A stretch of 64,000 nucleotides of DNA from Salipaludibacillus sp. LMS25 (GCF_024362805.1 NZ_CP093299.1:2078001-2142000); one strand, 5' to 3'; counted from the stretch's first letter, positions 1 through 8,551 are shown. Notes: generated by a model not told the origin, from the letters alone. Translations and numbers: made by a program.

Positions 1-89
1 CCAACTTGATATTTACCCGTACTCTTAGCCACAGAGGCTATTGTTCTAGCCATAAACTCTTTTAAACCTTGAAAGGTATAATAAGGTAG
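1..89 (-). pseudogene. Fragment of an unrecognised protein
   Basis: An open frame on the minus strand runs off the window start and reads as protein-like (a stretch ending LKEFMARTIASVAK is visible). No start codon or ribosome binding site is seen, and IS3 remnant sequence follows directly, so it is probably a broken 3' or internal piece of a gene. I cannot assign a family. Confidence 0.25.
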
Positions 90-111
90 ACAGAGCAAGA
101 CGTTTTAAGCG

Positions 112-216
112 TTGTCTAAGGCAATAGGTGATTACGTCCATTTTTATAATCATAATAGATATCAGAAAAGACTAAATGGCCTTAGTCCTATGGAATATAG
201 AGCTAAAGCCGCATAA
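112..216 (+). pseudogene. IS3-family (IS150-like) transposase OrfB, 3' remnant
   Basis: The frame ends in HFYNHNRYQKRLNGLSPMEY followed by RAKAA and a stop. This is the characteristic C-terminus of IS150-group OrfB transposases. Only about 35 codons remain. A second scrap of the same end lies at 10191-10259, and both precede copies of the same immunity gene, so the scrap was carried along when the segment duplicated. Confidence 0.75.
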
Positions 217-265
217 TCGGTCAAGTAGACAGAGGACAGTTCATTTAGCCACCAGGTTTATACAA

Positions 266-781
266 TTATTCTTCGCATATTTTAATTATGTCTTTAGGTA
301 CAGGTTCAAAAATTAACACTTCTGATTTTGGATAAGGCCTCTTTATCAAATACTCTTCAAGTGTCATCATACTCTTCCAATATAGTTTAATCCAATATTC
401 AATAGTTTCTCCAGTATCAAAATCCAGTGCTTCTTCAAAAGTGTATTTATTTTCATCATAAAATGCTTGATCATAGACTGACAAGGAAATATCACCATCA
501 AATATGAGGATTTTATCCGTAAATATAGGAAAGCAAAAAGAATTGGAAAAACGATTGGTTATATCAACACCTATTGCTTCTTTAAAGTTAAGCCAATCAG
601 GTGTATTGGAAGGTCTTAATAGGTCTGTTATCTCAAAATTCACTATGCCACCATTACTATATCTATTGTTTGACTTAGTAGAAGACTTAATGCCATCACT
701 CATGATTTCTTCCAACGAAACATGATGATCGTGATTTTCTGGCAAATATGCATGATACAGCAAATTACTCAAGTGTCTCAC
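266..781 (-). CDS. Putative immunity protein, paralogue of 10326-10841
   Basis: Predicted soluble cytoplasmic protein of 171 aa; no named family recognised. It begins with GTG in a GTGA overlap with the stop of the toxin-tip remnant at 778-960. That translational coupling is typical of a toxin tip followed by its immunity gene and is the main basis for the call. The last ~88 residues (from FTDKILIFDGDIS to the end) are almost identical to the paralogue at 10326-10841, while the first ~83 residues have clearly diverged. The near-identity continues downstream of the stop to about base 223. A third, short remnant of the C-terminus lies at 8552-8662. Function as an immunity protein is inferred from context only. 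Confidence 0.6.
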   Translation of the reverse strand: MRHLSNLLYHAYLPENHDHHVSLEEIMSDGIKSSTKSNNRYSNGGIVNFEITDLLRPSNTPDWLNFKEAIGVDITNRFSNSFCFPIFTDKILIFDGDISLSVYDQAFYDENKYTFEEALDFDTGETIEYWIKLYWKSMMTLEEYLIKRPYPKSEVLIFEPVPKDIIKICEE

Positions 782-960
782 CTACTTAATATTTGTTTTC
801 TTGGAACATAAGGAAAATGCGAGCTTCTGTTTGGGTGATCTAGGTTAGCAAATACCCTATGACTCCCAGTCGGTGTATTAGGTGTCCCTTTGTTGTTTAA
901 ATAGAAGAGCAGGGGTGCACTACCTTTGTGTCTCCTGCAAACTTTCATAAGTAGTTTTCT
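778..960 (-). pseudogene. Polymorphic toxin C-terminal tip, orphan and frameshifted
   Basis: The 3' part reads GTPNTPTGSHRVFANL and ends in FPYVPRKQ plus a few residues. The same tip occurs at 10854-11090, again directly upstream of the paralogous immunity gene. Upstream, a linker reading TYESLQETQR is in a different frame from the tip, so a frameshift separates them. No N-terminal secretion domain is present. It is best seen as a displaced toxin 3' end kept next to its immunity gene. Confidence 0.6.
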
Positions 961-1002
961 CTTGGAGAATCCCATCCAAAAAGTAAATCTTTTGTTTGTA
1001 AA

Positions 1003-1437
1003 TTAACTTAAAAAATCCGGCAACTGTTTTAACCATTCTTCAAAGTCATCTGCTTCTTTATCTATATTGGCTTCTTCATGTGAATAATAGTAAACACCTG
1101 TGTTTGGACACTCATTGGAAAGAAGGCAAAAGTAGTCACCATTACCTATACTATAAAAAGGAATTAGTTTTTCTTTCCATCCTTCCTGTTTCATTTCATA
1201 GTCATAAGTAAGTTTGATGGTGTCATTCCCATTTGTTTTACCGGTGGAAACATTTAATATATCTCCTGGAAAAGAGTATACAGACATTAATTCAATAAAA
1301 AATTTAAATTCTAGTGGAAATTGGCACCCGAACTTTTTTTCGATATATTCCCAATCACTTGCCGAAGGAGTATCTAAATTTTCTGGATTTTTATCTAATA
1401 TAGCATCTAATAAATTTGATATCTCATCTCTTGTCAC
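1003..1437 (-). CDS. SUKH (Smi1/Knr4) family immunity protein
   Basis: This 144-aa protein has the SUKH layout: an N-terminal helix, then WEYIEKKFGCQFPLEFKFF, the usual entry motif of Smi1/Knr4 proteins, and an acidic C-terminus with FEEWLKQL. SUKH proteins neutralise diverse nuclease-type toxins in bacterial competition systems. It starts with GTG inside the last codons of an upstream toxin-tip remnant, with a GAGG-containing binding site just before. Cytoplasmic; no signal peptide. The toxin it protects against is not present in full, so this is an orphan immunity gene. Confidence 0.8.
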   Translation of the reverse strand: MTRDEISNLLDAILDKNPENLDTPSASDWEYIEKKFGCQFPLEFKFFIELMSVYSFPGDILNVSTGKTNGNDTIKLTYDYEMKQEGWKEKLIPFYSIGNGDYFCLLSNECPNTGVYYYSHEEANIDKEADDFEEWLKQLPDFLS

Positions 1438-1439
1438 TT

Positions 1440-1600
1440 ACTTTTCCTCTTTCTTTATAGTGTTCTCTAATTTCTTTGGCTCTTTGAGAAGGGGTTAACT
1501 GTGAAGGTTTATCACCTTACTATCTTCGGTTAGGATAGCCAATCAAGGTTAAAGTGACTCTTTTGAAATGTTACAGTTCCTCTACGCCCTTCACTATCTT
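1440..1600 (-). pseudogene. Remnant of a toxin 3' end upstream of the SUKH gene
   Basis: Just upstream of the SUKH gene the minus strand reads DKPSQLTPSQRAKEIREHYK and a few more residues before a stop that overlaps the SUKH start. Farther upstream a second frame gives GRRGTVTFQKSHFNLDWLS, interrupted by stops and a frame change. This looks like the decayed end of the cognate toxin. Its catalytic type cannot be told. Confidence 0.45.
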
Positions 1601-1883
1601 GAGCATTACTACAGCTATTAGTTCCACCGTTGTATCTAGGGAAATATAGTCGATCTGCTATTCATTTAAAGGAGGGGTCACTCCTTTTTGATTCTTTTGT
1701 GGCTTACAACATATTTTCCCTGACTGGTCAGACGTAACTACCACGTTATTTTTTACCATATTTTCTTGAATTGAAGCAATTTCATAAAGCTGATTTCATT
1801 GTACCGATAAAAGTCGAATTTTCTTACTACGCTTTTTAAAACAAGTGATTAAGCACTAGGATGGCCTTATCTTCATATAACGA

Positions 1884-2400
1884 CTTAGCTATACGATCAC
1901 AAGCAAGCTTCGCACCGTTATAAACTAATTGCGTTAAATTAAACTGCACTTTTGCTCGTTTGCCTGTACGGCGAATGTTGTTTAACTAGAAGAATCCTTT
2001 GAGATAAGCAATGACTCGCTCGGCGGAACTTCGTTGGTTGTAATGGTTTGCCATGTTTTTGAACCCTAACGATGTAAATTAGTCGTTATCTTTACTTTAT
2101 ACACCTTTTGATATAATGTATCTTCAGCTAAAAGACAGTCGCTGCACACCTTGGGACATGTGTATTTGAGCGTCACGTACTTAGTACTTAAAGTCATAAC
2201 TATCATAACGATACGCATATTCTCGAACATAATTAGGGGCAAAGTGCGGACTGAATTCTTCGACCTTAGGTTCATTTCTCTTATTATAGCCAATGACCGA
2301 TTGAGCCCCCCATTCGATAAATTTGTTCGTAAATCGCTGGGTAATAATACCCCGCATCAAGTGTACCATAGTTAATCGGAAGCACAGCGTCTCGCTCAGC
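1884..2400 (-). pseudogene. IS1182-family transposase remnant
   Basis: Pieces of a DDE transposase are readable in several frames: YTQRFTNKFIEWGAQSVIGY, then a cysteine-rich part CPKVCSDCLLAED, then NLHR, and a C-terminal part NHYNQRSSAERVIAYLKG with LNNIRRTGKRAKVQFNLTQ. The cysteine cluster and the SAERV...LNN...RTGKRAK region are typical of IS1182-family enzymes. Stops and frameshifts break it and both ends are missing. An inverted partial copy lies at 13646-13760. Confidence 0.7.
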
Positions 2401-2543
2401 CTGCTCTTGTTACCATTTTTCCTGTTCTTCTTTGGTTTTTCGCCCGGTTCTTCGATACAGGTTTAGGCAGGGGGGAGATCCGATGAGATACTTGACTTGA
2501 TCCTGGAGGCACTAAGCAATGGAAAGGTTGTTGGGCACCAGGG

Positions 2544-2660
2544 CGTGGGAATGGTAGGCCTATTTATGAAGTAGTTTTTAATGGTCAAACGCAAAGAGTT
2601 GCTGTCACTGTTGGGGACAATGCTTTTATAGTAGGAGCAAATCCAAGCTCGTTACCATAA
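2544..2660 (+). pseudogene. Polymorphic toxin C-terminal tip, orphan
   Basis: The frame reads GNGRPIYEVVFNGQTQRVAV and ends about 18 residues later at a stop 21 bases before the next gene. This is the style of the last strand-rich segment of secreted Bacillus toxins, and the gene that follows (2682-2990) is immunity-sized. There is no start codon or ribosome binding site, so only the 3' end of a toxin gene remains. Confidence 0.5.
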
Positions 2661-2681
2661 TGAATGTGGAGGTAGATATAG

Positions 2682-2990
2682 ATGAAAGTTATTAAGATAC
2701 GTATGGAATATAGTTGTTATCCAATGTGGGTATATAATGAAACTGGTGAATTAATCGATAATGATTTAGTAGAAGAAATTGAGGTTGATGGAAAGATTGA
2801 TAAGATACTCATAGAAGTACAGAGTATGTATGACGGCTTATTTGAAAATAATAGTACCAATTTTGAGTTTATAGGATTCAGGAATGAAGTAGATAGAGCG
2901 ATGTTCTTTGAGAAGATAGGTAATGTTATAAATTTAATTAAAGAAGAAATAGGCGGTAAGTATATAATTGAGAATGAAGTGGCAATTTAA
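2682..2990 (+). CDS. Small putative immunity protein
   Basis: An acidic soluble protein of 102 aa with a good GGAGGT binding site 10 bases before the ATG. It has no signal peptide or membrane segment and I do not recognise a family. It lies immediately downstream of an orphan toxin tip and at the head of a co-directional run of immunity genes (Imm22-like, DUF600, SUKH). Immunity function is inferred from this context and size alone. Confidence 0.55.
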   Translation: MKVIKIRMEYSCYPMWVYNETGELIDNDLVEEIEVDGKIDKILIEVQSMYDGLFENNSTNFEFIGFRNEVDRAMFFEKIGNVINLIKEEIGGKYIIENEVAI

Positions 2991-3230
2991 GGATTGACTT
3001 AAAAAGTAAGAGAGTTGATGAAGAAGTATAAATAGTGCTGATGGTGTTAGATAAACGTAAGAGACGTTAATTTAAATAAGTCTATTGATATTGATAAATA
3101 TAGTGATTTTTAGCCAGTGGTAATAGCCCCCTGAGGTAACCTTGATTTAGCTAAGCAAGACTTAGAAAAAATAGAATAGTTATTTATATGGTAGTATTTT
3201 TATGAATAGTAAAATAGGATAGGGGTACAA
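2991..3230 (+). other. Gene-free spacer between immunity genes
   Basis: AT-rich spacer with no open frame of note. It may hold decayed toxin sequence, but nothing identifiable was seen apart from the binding site of the next gene. Confidence 0.4.
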
Positions 3231-3605
3231 ATGGAAAAACAAGGATGGGTATCAGTTTGGTTAGGTAATACTAAAGAGGGAGATTCTATAAGTGAGTATG
3301 TAGATTTAACGTATGATGAGGTTGGGGAGTCTGTAACGTCGAAATTTTTTATTGATTTTAGTATAGATATGGATGAGATAGATGAAGATACTATCGAAAA
3401 AGTGGTGTATGGGAAAAGTAGTAGTGATATTCATATATTATTGGAAGGATGTTCTTATGAGGAGGTTGTAATTCCTAAAATTAAGAAAGAAAGTGATTTA
3501 AAAAAGCCATATAATACGGTTATTTTAATATATAATTTTAAGTATAGTAATGAAATTAATTATACAAGATACTTTGATTTTATTGGTAGTGTGGAATATG
3601 AGTAG
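3231..3605 (+). CDS. Imm22-like (DUF4284) immunity protein
   Basis: The 124-aa protein starts MEKQGWVSVWLGNTKEGDSI, closely matching the start of the Imm22/DUF4284 family, where a short V-S-x-W-x-G-N strand is followed by an acidic strand-helix region. Soluble and acidic. It is preceded by AGGGGT before the ATG and followed 28 bases later by the DUF600 gene in the same direction, so the two are probably transcribed together. Family known as immunity partners of polymorphic toxins; the specific toxin is unknown here. Confidence 0.7.
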   Translation: MEKQGWVSVWLGNTKEGDSISEYVDLTYDEVGESVTSKFFIDFSIDMDEIDEDTIEKVVYGKSSSDIHILLEGCSYEEVVIPKIKKESDLKKPYNTVILIYNFKYSNEINYTRYFDFIGSVEYE

Positions 3606-3633
3606 GATTAGTTAGGGTAGAGGATGGGTATAT

Positions 3634-4092
3634 ATGAGTAAAGTTTTTGAAGATAAATTCAGTGAGTTGCAAGCAGATATGGTATCAATTTGTTTAGAGT
3701 ATGTGGAAGATAAAGCAGATGAGATATACATATATTGTTCTTTTGAAGGGAATTTTATGTCGTGTAATTTCTTTTATCGTATTAACGGAAAAGTTGTTCA
3801 TAAGCATAAAATAAACGACGCTATTGATAATAATGGAAGTTTTCAGTATGGTACTTCTAGTGAAAGACAGCGTGGTGTATTGAATATAATTAATGAAGAC
3901 ATTAAGAAAATGGGTAAATTGTGTGAGGAATATAATAGAGATATGCCTACCGAGATTAAGTTAATTTATAATGTAGCTAACAATGGTTTAAAAGCAGACT
4001 ATAGATACGATATGGTATATTCTAGTGATCCTGATAAAGTTGGGTCTGATATATTTTTGGAGTGGTTTGAGGAAATAAAATCTAATATGTAG
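3634..4092 (+). CDS. DUF600 / YezG-like immunity protein
   Basis: A 152-aa protein matching the YezG (DUF600) pattern: an N-terminal helix ending in YVEDKADEIYIYCSFEGN, a strand pair with FFYRINGKVVHKHKI, and a C-terminal WFEEIKSN. In B. subtilis YezG protects against the LXG nuclease YeeF; by homology this would bind a related nuclease domain in the cytoplasm. It closes a co-directional run of immunity genes and is followed by a clear terminator. Confidence 0.75.
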   Translation: MSKVFEDKFSELQADMVSICLEYVEDKADEIYIYCSFEGNFMSCNFFYRINGKVVHKHKINDAIDNNGSFQYGTSSERQRGVLNIINEDIKKMGKLCEEYNRDMPTEIKLIYNVANNGLKADYRYDMVYSSDPDKVGSDIFLEWFEEIKSNM

Positions 4093-4096
4093 AAAC

Positions 4097-4142
4097 GAAC
4101 CTCGATCGGCTGGGTGAAGCCTTTCGGGGTTGATTTTTTTTA
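4097..4142 (+). terminator. Rho-independent terminator after the DUF600 gene
   Basis: A stem formed by AACCTCGATCGGCT and AGCCTTTCGGGGTT with a short loop is followed by a run of eight T. It lies 5 bases after the stop of the gene at 3634-4092. Confidence 0.8.
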
Positions 4143-4283
4143 GGAGAGCGAGGTGATAATAGATACTTTTTGAGAGTGGAAGAGTAAGTATGTTAATTTT
4201 AGGGGGCTTGTACAGTATTTTCGACTTATAATAGTAGTCAAAAATATCATAAACCATAGCTGATTTAAAGGAGATGAACTGAT

Positions 4284-4990
4284 ATGGCTAAATGGGAGAA
4301 ATCTTTATTAGAGGTAGAAAAGGTATTAAGTAAGTTTAGTATTTCCTTAAATAAAGGTGTTGTATTTGGCAATTAATTTTTGTATGAAATGGCAATTAAG
4401 GAAATACGAAGATCCGTATTTATATCCATACGCCATGAGCTTGACACGGAGCCTCTGTGGTCATGAGATTAGGCACCACGGCAAGCTTGTAGCTTGCCTG
4501 GCATAGTAGCCTATCATGACCACCTCTCCGTATAAAGCCGTGATTATTCATGATTAGATGCATACGCTTAATTGCCAAAAGATACATTTTTTAAATGCCA
4601 TAAACAGGTGTTAGTGAGAGTGATATTTTACTGCTAGATGAAAATGTAAAAAAAAGATTAGGTAGTAGTAAACTAACGGCAGGGTATAAAGATTTTTTAC
4701 GAAAAACAAATGGTTTGGTATTTAATGGTGTAAATGTATATGGAGTAGATGAGGAATTTATTCAAAATGGTGGTGATCATGTAGAGGGGTTTATAGATAA
4801 TAATGAAGTTTGGCGAGAGGAAGATGATGAGAATAAGTATTTGTACTATGGGGATTCTGATGTAGCTTGGTTTTGTTATGACATGATTGATGGTGATTAT
4901 GTTGAGCTTGATAAACCGTCAGCAAGTTTAATGAGAAAGTTTGATAGTTTTGATGATATGTTGAATACAATGTTGAAACTTGTGGTGTAG
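4284..4990 (+). pseudogene. SUKH/YrhA-like immunity gene split by a MITE
   Basis: A strong binding site (AAAGGAGATGA) precedes ATG at 4284 and 26 codons follow (start MAKWEKSLLEVEKVL). The frame is then cut by the insertion at 4362-4605. Removing the insertion and one copy of the 7-bp direct repeat rejoins codon 26 to codon 27 in frame (NKGV then SESDILLLDENV), giving a 151-aa SUKH protein that ends DDMLNTMLKLVV. A downstream open frame from 4715 could at most give a truncated product. Gene function is lost unless the element excises precisely. Confidence 0.85.
4362..4605. mobile_element. 244-bp MITE in a SUKH gene
   Basis: The ends are imperfect inverted repeats, GTATTTGGCAATTAAT on the left and GTTTATGGCATTTAAA read inward from the right. 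A second inverted pair, TGGCAATTAAG, sits just inside at 4390-4400 and 4567-4577. Flanking 7-bp direct repeats AGGTGTT are at 4355-4361 and 4606-4612. The centre folds into a long hairpin (GTGGTCATGA with TCATGACCAC, and an inner stem GGCAAGC/GCTTGCC). No coding capacity. It is a non-autonomous transposon; the parent IS is not in the window and its family is not assigned. Confidence 0.85.
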
Positions 4991-5057
4991 GATTTAATGT
5001 TAGAAGATGTATTAAACCTAAGATTATAATGGCGAGATAATAAAGTACATAGAATAA

Positions 5058-5187
5058 TGAGGCTGGGACAAAACCCAGTTTAGTTTACACCGCCCTTTTT
5101 ATAATGACACAAAACGCTTCCGACTATCATTTTTGATAATCGAAAGCGTTTTTTTGCTGTTGAGGAACCGTTATGTCCCAGCCTCTT
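5058..5187. repeat. GAGGCTGGGACA inverted-repeat element
   Basis: The ends are perfect inverted repeats GAGGCTGGGACA and TGTCCCAGCCTC, about 110 bases apart. Inside is a hairpin (AACGCTTCCGA with TCGAAAGCGTT) followed by seven T, which could act as a terminator. Similar GGCTGGGAC elements are widespread in Firmicute intergenic regions. A second, more compact copy lies at 37095-37140. It occupies most of the gap between the SUKH remnant and the lipoprotein gene. Confidence 0.65.
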
Positions 5188-5316
5188 TTGATACAGTCCC
5201 TTTTTCAGCACTAATTTTATCATGTATGATCTGTAAGTTATTTAGTGAAAAATGGTTATAGGTATATACTCTTTTAAACACCTTAGCTGCAGACGCCGTC
5301 TTAGACATGTCTTTTT

Positions 5317-5970
5317 TTACTCACTCTCGATTGTTACATTTTCGCTTTCGGTATCTGGGCTATCTAACATGAAAGAAATTAATGAATCGCCAGTACGCGT
5401 GAGGAAAGTACCAAATCGATTCGACCCGCTCACAGGGAAACGTTCCATGTTCATTCCAGAAAAATTAGTACCAAAGAATTGTACTGATACACTTTCATTA
5501 GAAAATTCAATATCTATTTCTTCACTTTGAGTTAGTAATTGTTCCATTTCCGTATTATTTCCGTATTCATCAAGAACGATATTTAATGTATATTCACCTA
5601 AATTTATTTCTTCAGCATATTCCTCGGCATGTTTGACAATATCTTGGTCAGATATATCCACGACATCCTCTATCTTAAGATCTCCATTATCCTCATAGTC
5701 ATAATATTTCACCACGCCTTCTTCGAACGTAATTACTATATTGATAACTGTATTTCTCGATAGCTCGTCCCCTCTACTACCAATCCAAACAGGGTATTCC
5801 TCAAGGGCATCACTTAATGGTAAAACATTATCAGGTGAGCCGTCTTGGGGACCATCACTATCATGAGCCGGATTATTATTGGACGCCTCCCCACCATTAA
5901 CGCAAGCTGTTAAAACTAGCATAGCGGAAATTATCCCAATCATCGTTAACGATTTTTTCATTAAAGGCAT
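5317..5970 (-). CDS. Putative lipoprotein of unknown function
   Basis: A 217-aa secreted protein with a lipoprotein signal: MPLMKKSLTMIG, a hydrophobic stretch, then the lipobox LTAC with the anchoring cysteine near residue 23. A short acidic, Asn/Gly-rich linker follows, then a mixed alpha/beta domain containing YPVWIGSRGDEL. It should sit on the outer face of the membrane. No family recognised. The AGAGAGG motif upstream favours the start at 5970; a second ATG three codons later is possible. It is monocistronic on the minus strand. Confidence 0.65.
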   Translation of the reverse strand: MPLMKKSLTMIGIISAMLVLTACVNGGEASNNNPAHDSDGPQDGSPDNVLPLSDALEEYPVWIGSRGDELSRNTVINIVITFEEGVVKYYDYEDNGDLKIEDVVDISDQDIVKHAEEYAEEINLGEYTLNIVLDEYGNNTEMEQLLTQSEEIDIEFSNESVSVQFFGTNFSGMNMERFPVSGSNRFGTFLTRTGDSLISFMLDSPDTESENVTIESE

Positions 5971-6322
5971 TTTTTTAAAACCTCTCTTTAATTATTTTTT
6001 GTTCCATAGGTATATTACATGAATGTTATATGCGTTACATTCCATATAGAGACAATTCTGAAATTTAGTTAATGAATACAAGAAATCTATTGCAGAAACG
6101 TACTATTGCGTCCCGCATAAGTATCTGAACAGCTGGCAAACATTCATATATGCGCCCATTATGGTCGCATATACAATAAAAAGTTAACGTATAAGCCAAA
6201 ATTGTTCCCCGAGGTGTGCAAATCCAATATGGGTGAAATCAATCTCTTCTTGAAACTCCGTTATTATAATAAACTGAATTAATCACATAAGAACCGATTA
6301 CTCAATGTCGACCTATACGCTT
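5971..6322. other. Intergenic, nothing identified
   Basis: Upstream region of the lipoprotein gene at 5317-5970. I see no open frame with a binding site and no repeat; its promoter must lie here but no convincing pair of hexamers stands out. Confidence 0.4.
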
Positions 6323-6356
6323 AAAAAAACCTCTTCATTTCGGTGAGGGTTTTTAG
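6323..6356 (-). terminator. Terminator of the SNase-like gene
   Basis: A stem of AACCTC and GAGGGTT flanked by A and T runs on both sides, so it could work in both directions. It lies about 40 bases downstream of the stop of the gene at 6393-7088. Confidence 0.7.
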
Positions 6357-6392
6357 TTAGGGGGGACTCTCTAACCTCTAAGTGCTTATCGA

Positions 6393-7088
6393 CTAAAATT
6401 CAATCGACTGATCGAACCCGTCATCAGTCACATACCCTTCGACAGCCCAGATATTGATCGGATGGTCCGATTCAGCAGCTTCTTCTTTCGCTGATTGTTC
6501 ATATTCGCGGAATTCATCCAAATATTTCATATTGGACGCATCGACATCATCTACCACTTTTCCTAATCCTCGTAGTAGGATTCTTTCTGAGAAGTTATAA
6601 GGCCCTTCAGTTGTTTTTAACCATATATGCCCAAGTGTATAACCATTTTCATCTTTGTCGGGGGTTCCACGCTCTAACAAAACGTAGGAACCGTCGAGAT
6701 AAGATTGCGTTAGATCATATGCCTCTATACCAAACTCCGCAGTGGATTCTTCTTCTGGAATATTATCAGGCGTTTCAATTAATAACAATTTTACGGTTTC
6801 TTCCTCACCGTCCTCGTTTATAACAACAGCAGTGCTACCATCAATAACGTCAATTACTTCGACTTCCTCTGTTATTTCAGCTATTTTGTCATTTTCAATT
6901 GCGATCTCTTGGTCTCTAGTGAGTTCTTCTTCGATCTCATTATTTTGATTCGCATTTGTTTCATTTTTTGGCTCATTTTGAACCGGTTCTTTGGATGTAG
7001 ATTGCCCGCACCCAGACATCATAACGACTGCCATAAGGGCACTTGTCAACCAGACGTACTGGTTTTTTCCTTTGCGTAATTTTCGCAT
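6393..7088 (-). CDS. Thermonuclease-fold lipoprotein, probably inactive
   Basis: A 231-aa lipoprotein: hydrophobic signal, lipobox MSGC near residue 27, an Asn/Glu-rich linker, then a staphylococcal-nuclease OB-fold from about residue 75. The fold is recognisable from VIDGSTAVV, VKLLLIETPD, ENGYTLGHIW and LLRGLGKVV. Against the classic nuclease, Asp21 is Ser, Arg35 is Lys, Asp40 is Glu, Glu43 is Asp and Arg87 is Tyr. The calcium site and both catalytic arginines are therefore altered, and nuclease activity is unlikely. It may be a binding or structural protein on the cell surface. A good AGGAGAG site precedes the ATG. Confidence 0.75.
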   Translation of the reverse strand: MRKLRKGKNQYVWLTSALMAVVMMSGCGQSTSKEPVQNEPKNETNANQNNEIEEELTRDQEIAIENDKIAEITEEVEVIDVIDGSTAVVINEDGEEETVKLLLIETPDNIPEEESTAEFGIEAYDLTQSYLDGSYVLLERGTPDKDENGYTLGHIWLKTTEGPYNFSERILLRGLGKVVDDVDASNMKYLDEFREYEQSAKEEAAESDHPINIWAVEGYVTDDGFDQSIEF

Positions 7089-7466
7089 GTCTGTCTCTCC
7101 TATTCATCTCTCATTTTATATTATGAATCCGTCTATTATACCATTATAATTCTACTTTTTACCATGTGGTTATTATTGGGTTTTAATCTTTTATCGCCAG
7201 ACCCATTAGTCTGGTATTTTTTTGTGATTTATTTGGTTCCTATCACACACACCTGCTGTTTTGTTACATGGTACGTCATCGAAGAGTAAATAAAACCTTG
7301 CATGTTCAATGTTTTAACGGTGTTATATTATATACATATATTGTCGTTTTTAAAGTAAAAAAGAATATATGATCTGTGCAACACATGGTAATGTAGTCGG
7401 GAAATCGGAAATGTCATCGCGACACCTCTTGTCTGAATAACAATACGAAAGAAAGGAGAAAGCTAT

Positions 7467-7922
7467 GTGATTTTTTCAAAAAATGATACCTCGGACTATT
7501 CTCATGGGATGTATGGTGGCCATCATTGCTTTGTCGGTTCTCTTACCTGTTGGTTTCGGCGTGTCTGGAGATGATGATAGTGGTGTATCTGATCTGTCCC
7601 TATACGAGCGTGCGAGTGAATTGGGGAATTGACAAGGGAATTCGCCACGGCACTTGTCCGGGTTCTGGTGTGGAGCGCATGTACTTGCTCGAAGCAACCG
7701 AAAGCGACAGCCTTTTAGTGGCAGGGAATGCCGGGGCGCTTTTAGGCTATGCGGACATTCTTTCAGATGATGGATTCGTATGGTTAATCAATAGCTATAC
7801 CACAGCATCCGCAACAATCAGCTTATGTACGTCGTTGGTGACGGTAACAGCAATGTCATGCAAGCGACACGCTATAATCCATTTTTCCAATACGCAGGAT
7901 ATGATGAAACCTTAACCGATAT
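7467..7922 (+). pseudogene. Decayed membrane/secreted gene of unknown family
   Basis: A binding site AAAGGAG and a start lead into a typical N-terminal membrane segment (MIPRTILMGCMVAIIALSV), then a short acidic region SGDDDSG. Beyond that the reading jumps between frames: one frame gives YLLEATESDSLLVAGNAGAL, another QATRYNPFFQYAGYDETLTD. Stops occur in every frame. The 3' side runs straight into an IS256 remnant at 7923, so the gene was truncated by that element and has decayed. I cannot name the family. Confidence 0.5.
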
Positions 7923-8178
7923 TAGTTTGCCAACAGAAAAAGCGGCAGTATCTTCAATCCGTTGAGTACAACGACCGATGGGCCCAGCGAAAACTAAGAG
8001 GTTTCAGCACGGCTCAGCCGGTTCTGCAAGATCTATTCAAAGAGCGCTATGGATCAGAAGACTAAGAGGGCGTCTAACATTTTTTTCAGGTATGGGTCCC
8101 ACGGGGGCGCCATACCTGAACCTCCTCTCCTAGTGGTGAGTGATACCCTAACTAGATTACACAAACTTATTGACACTA
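7923..8178 (+). mobile_element. IS256-family element, 3' remnant
   Basis: About 255 bp identical in layout to the right part of the intact IS at 20975-22365 but in the other orientation. It contains the transposase C-terminus (NDRWAQRKLRGFSTAQPVL onward) with a frameshift near its left edge, the noncoding tail with the ATGGG...CCAT hairpin, and the terminal sequence AAACTTATTGACACTACC. Comparing the two copies fixes the element end at GGTAGTGTC. Confidence 0.85.
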
Positions 8179-8487
8179 CCCCTAAAAACGATAAATAAGT
8201 TAAGTCATAACGATATCAAAACATTGGACGATTATAAGTTGGATAGCTTATTACTTGTTTCAACTCAAAAGGAATTAAATCACATTGATGTATTATTAAC
8301 CGAGATGGATTTTTTTAATCAACCAACAGAGTTAGGGTCCTTTTATCCAACAGAAAATGCAATCACATCACTAATAAAAAATAATTATGGCATTATTTAC
8401 TGTAAAAGAGATTATTATGAGGGAAATAAATCGGAAGAAAGAAATATATTTGTTTTCTATTCTCCGTGGAAACTATTTGATAAGTGA
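8179..8487 (+). pseudogene. Truncated ORF abutting the IS256 remnant
   Basis: About 100 codons remain in frame, starting right at the element border and ending SPWKLFDK. A TTG within the IS end could serve as a start but has no binding site, so the true N-terminus was probably removed when the IS inserted. The acidic, soluble character (KTLDDYKLDSLLLVSTQKEL) suits an immunity protein or other small cytoplasmic protein. No family recognised. Confidence 0.45.
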
Positions 8488-8551
8488 CGATTTACAAGTA
8501 ACTTAATTGATAAAGTTATCTTTTAATTGGACTTGAGGAGGCTTTAAATTT

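Noticed and set aside
7526..7915. A 129-codon plus-strand frame as an intact gene
   Set aside because: Its N-terminus lies in the wrong frame of a better supported signal-segment start, and it only bridges parts of a frameshifted remnant.
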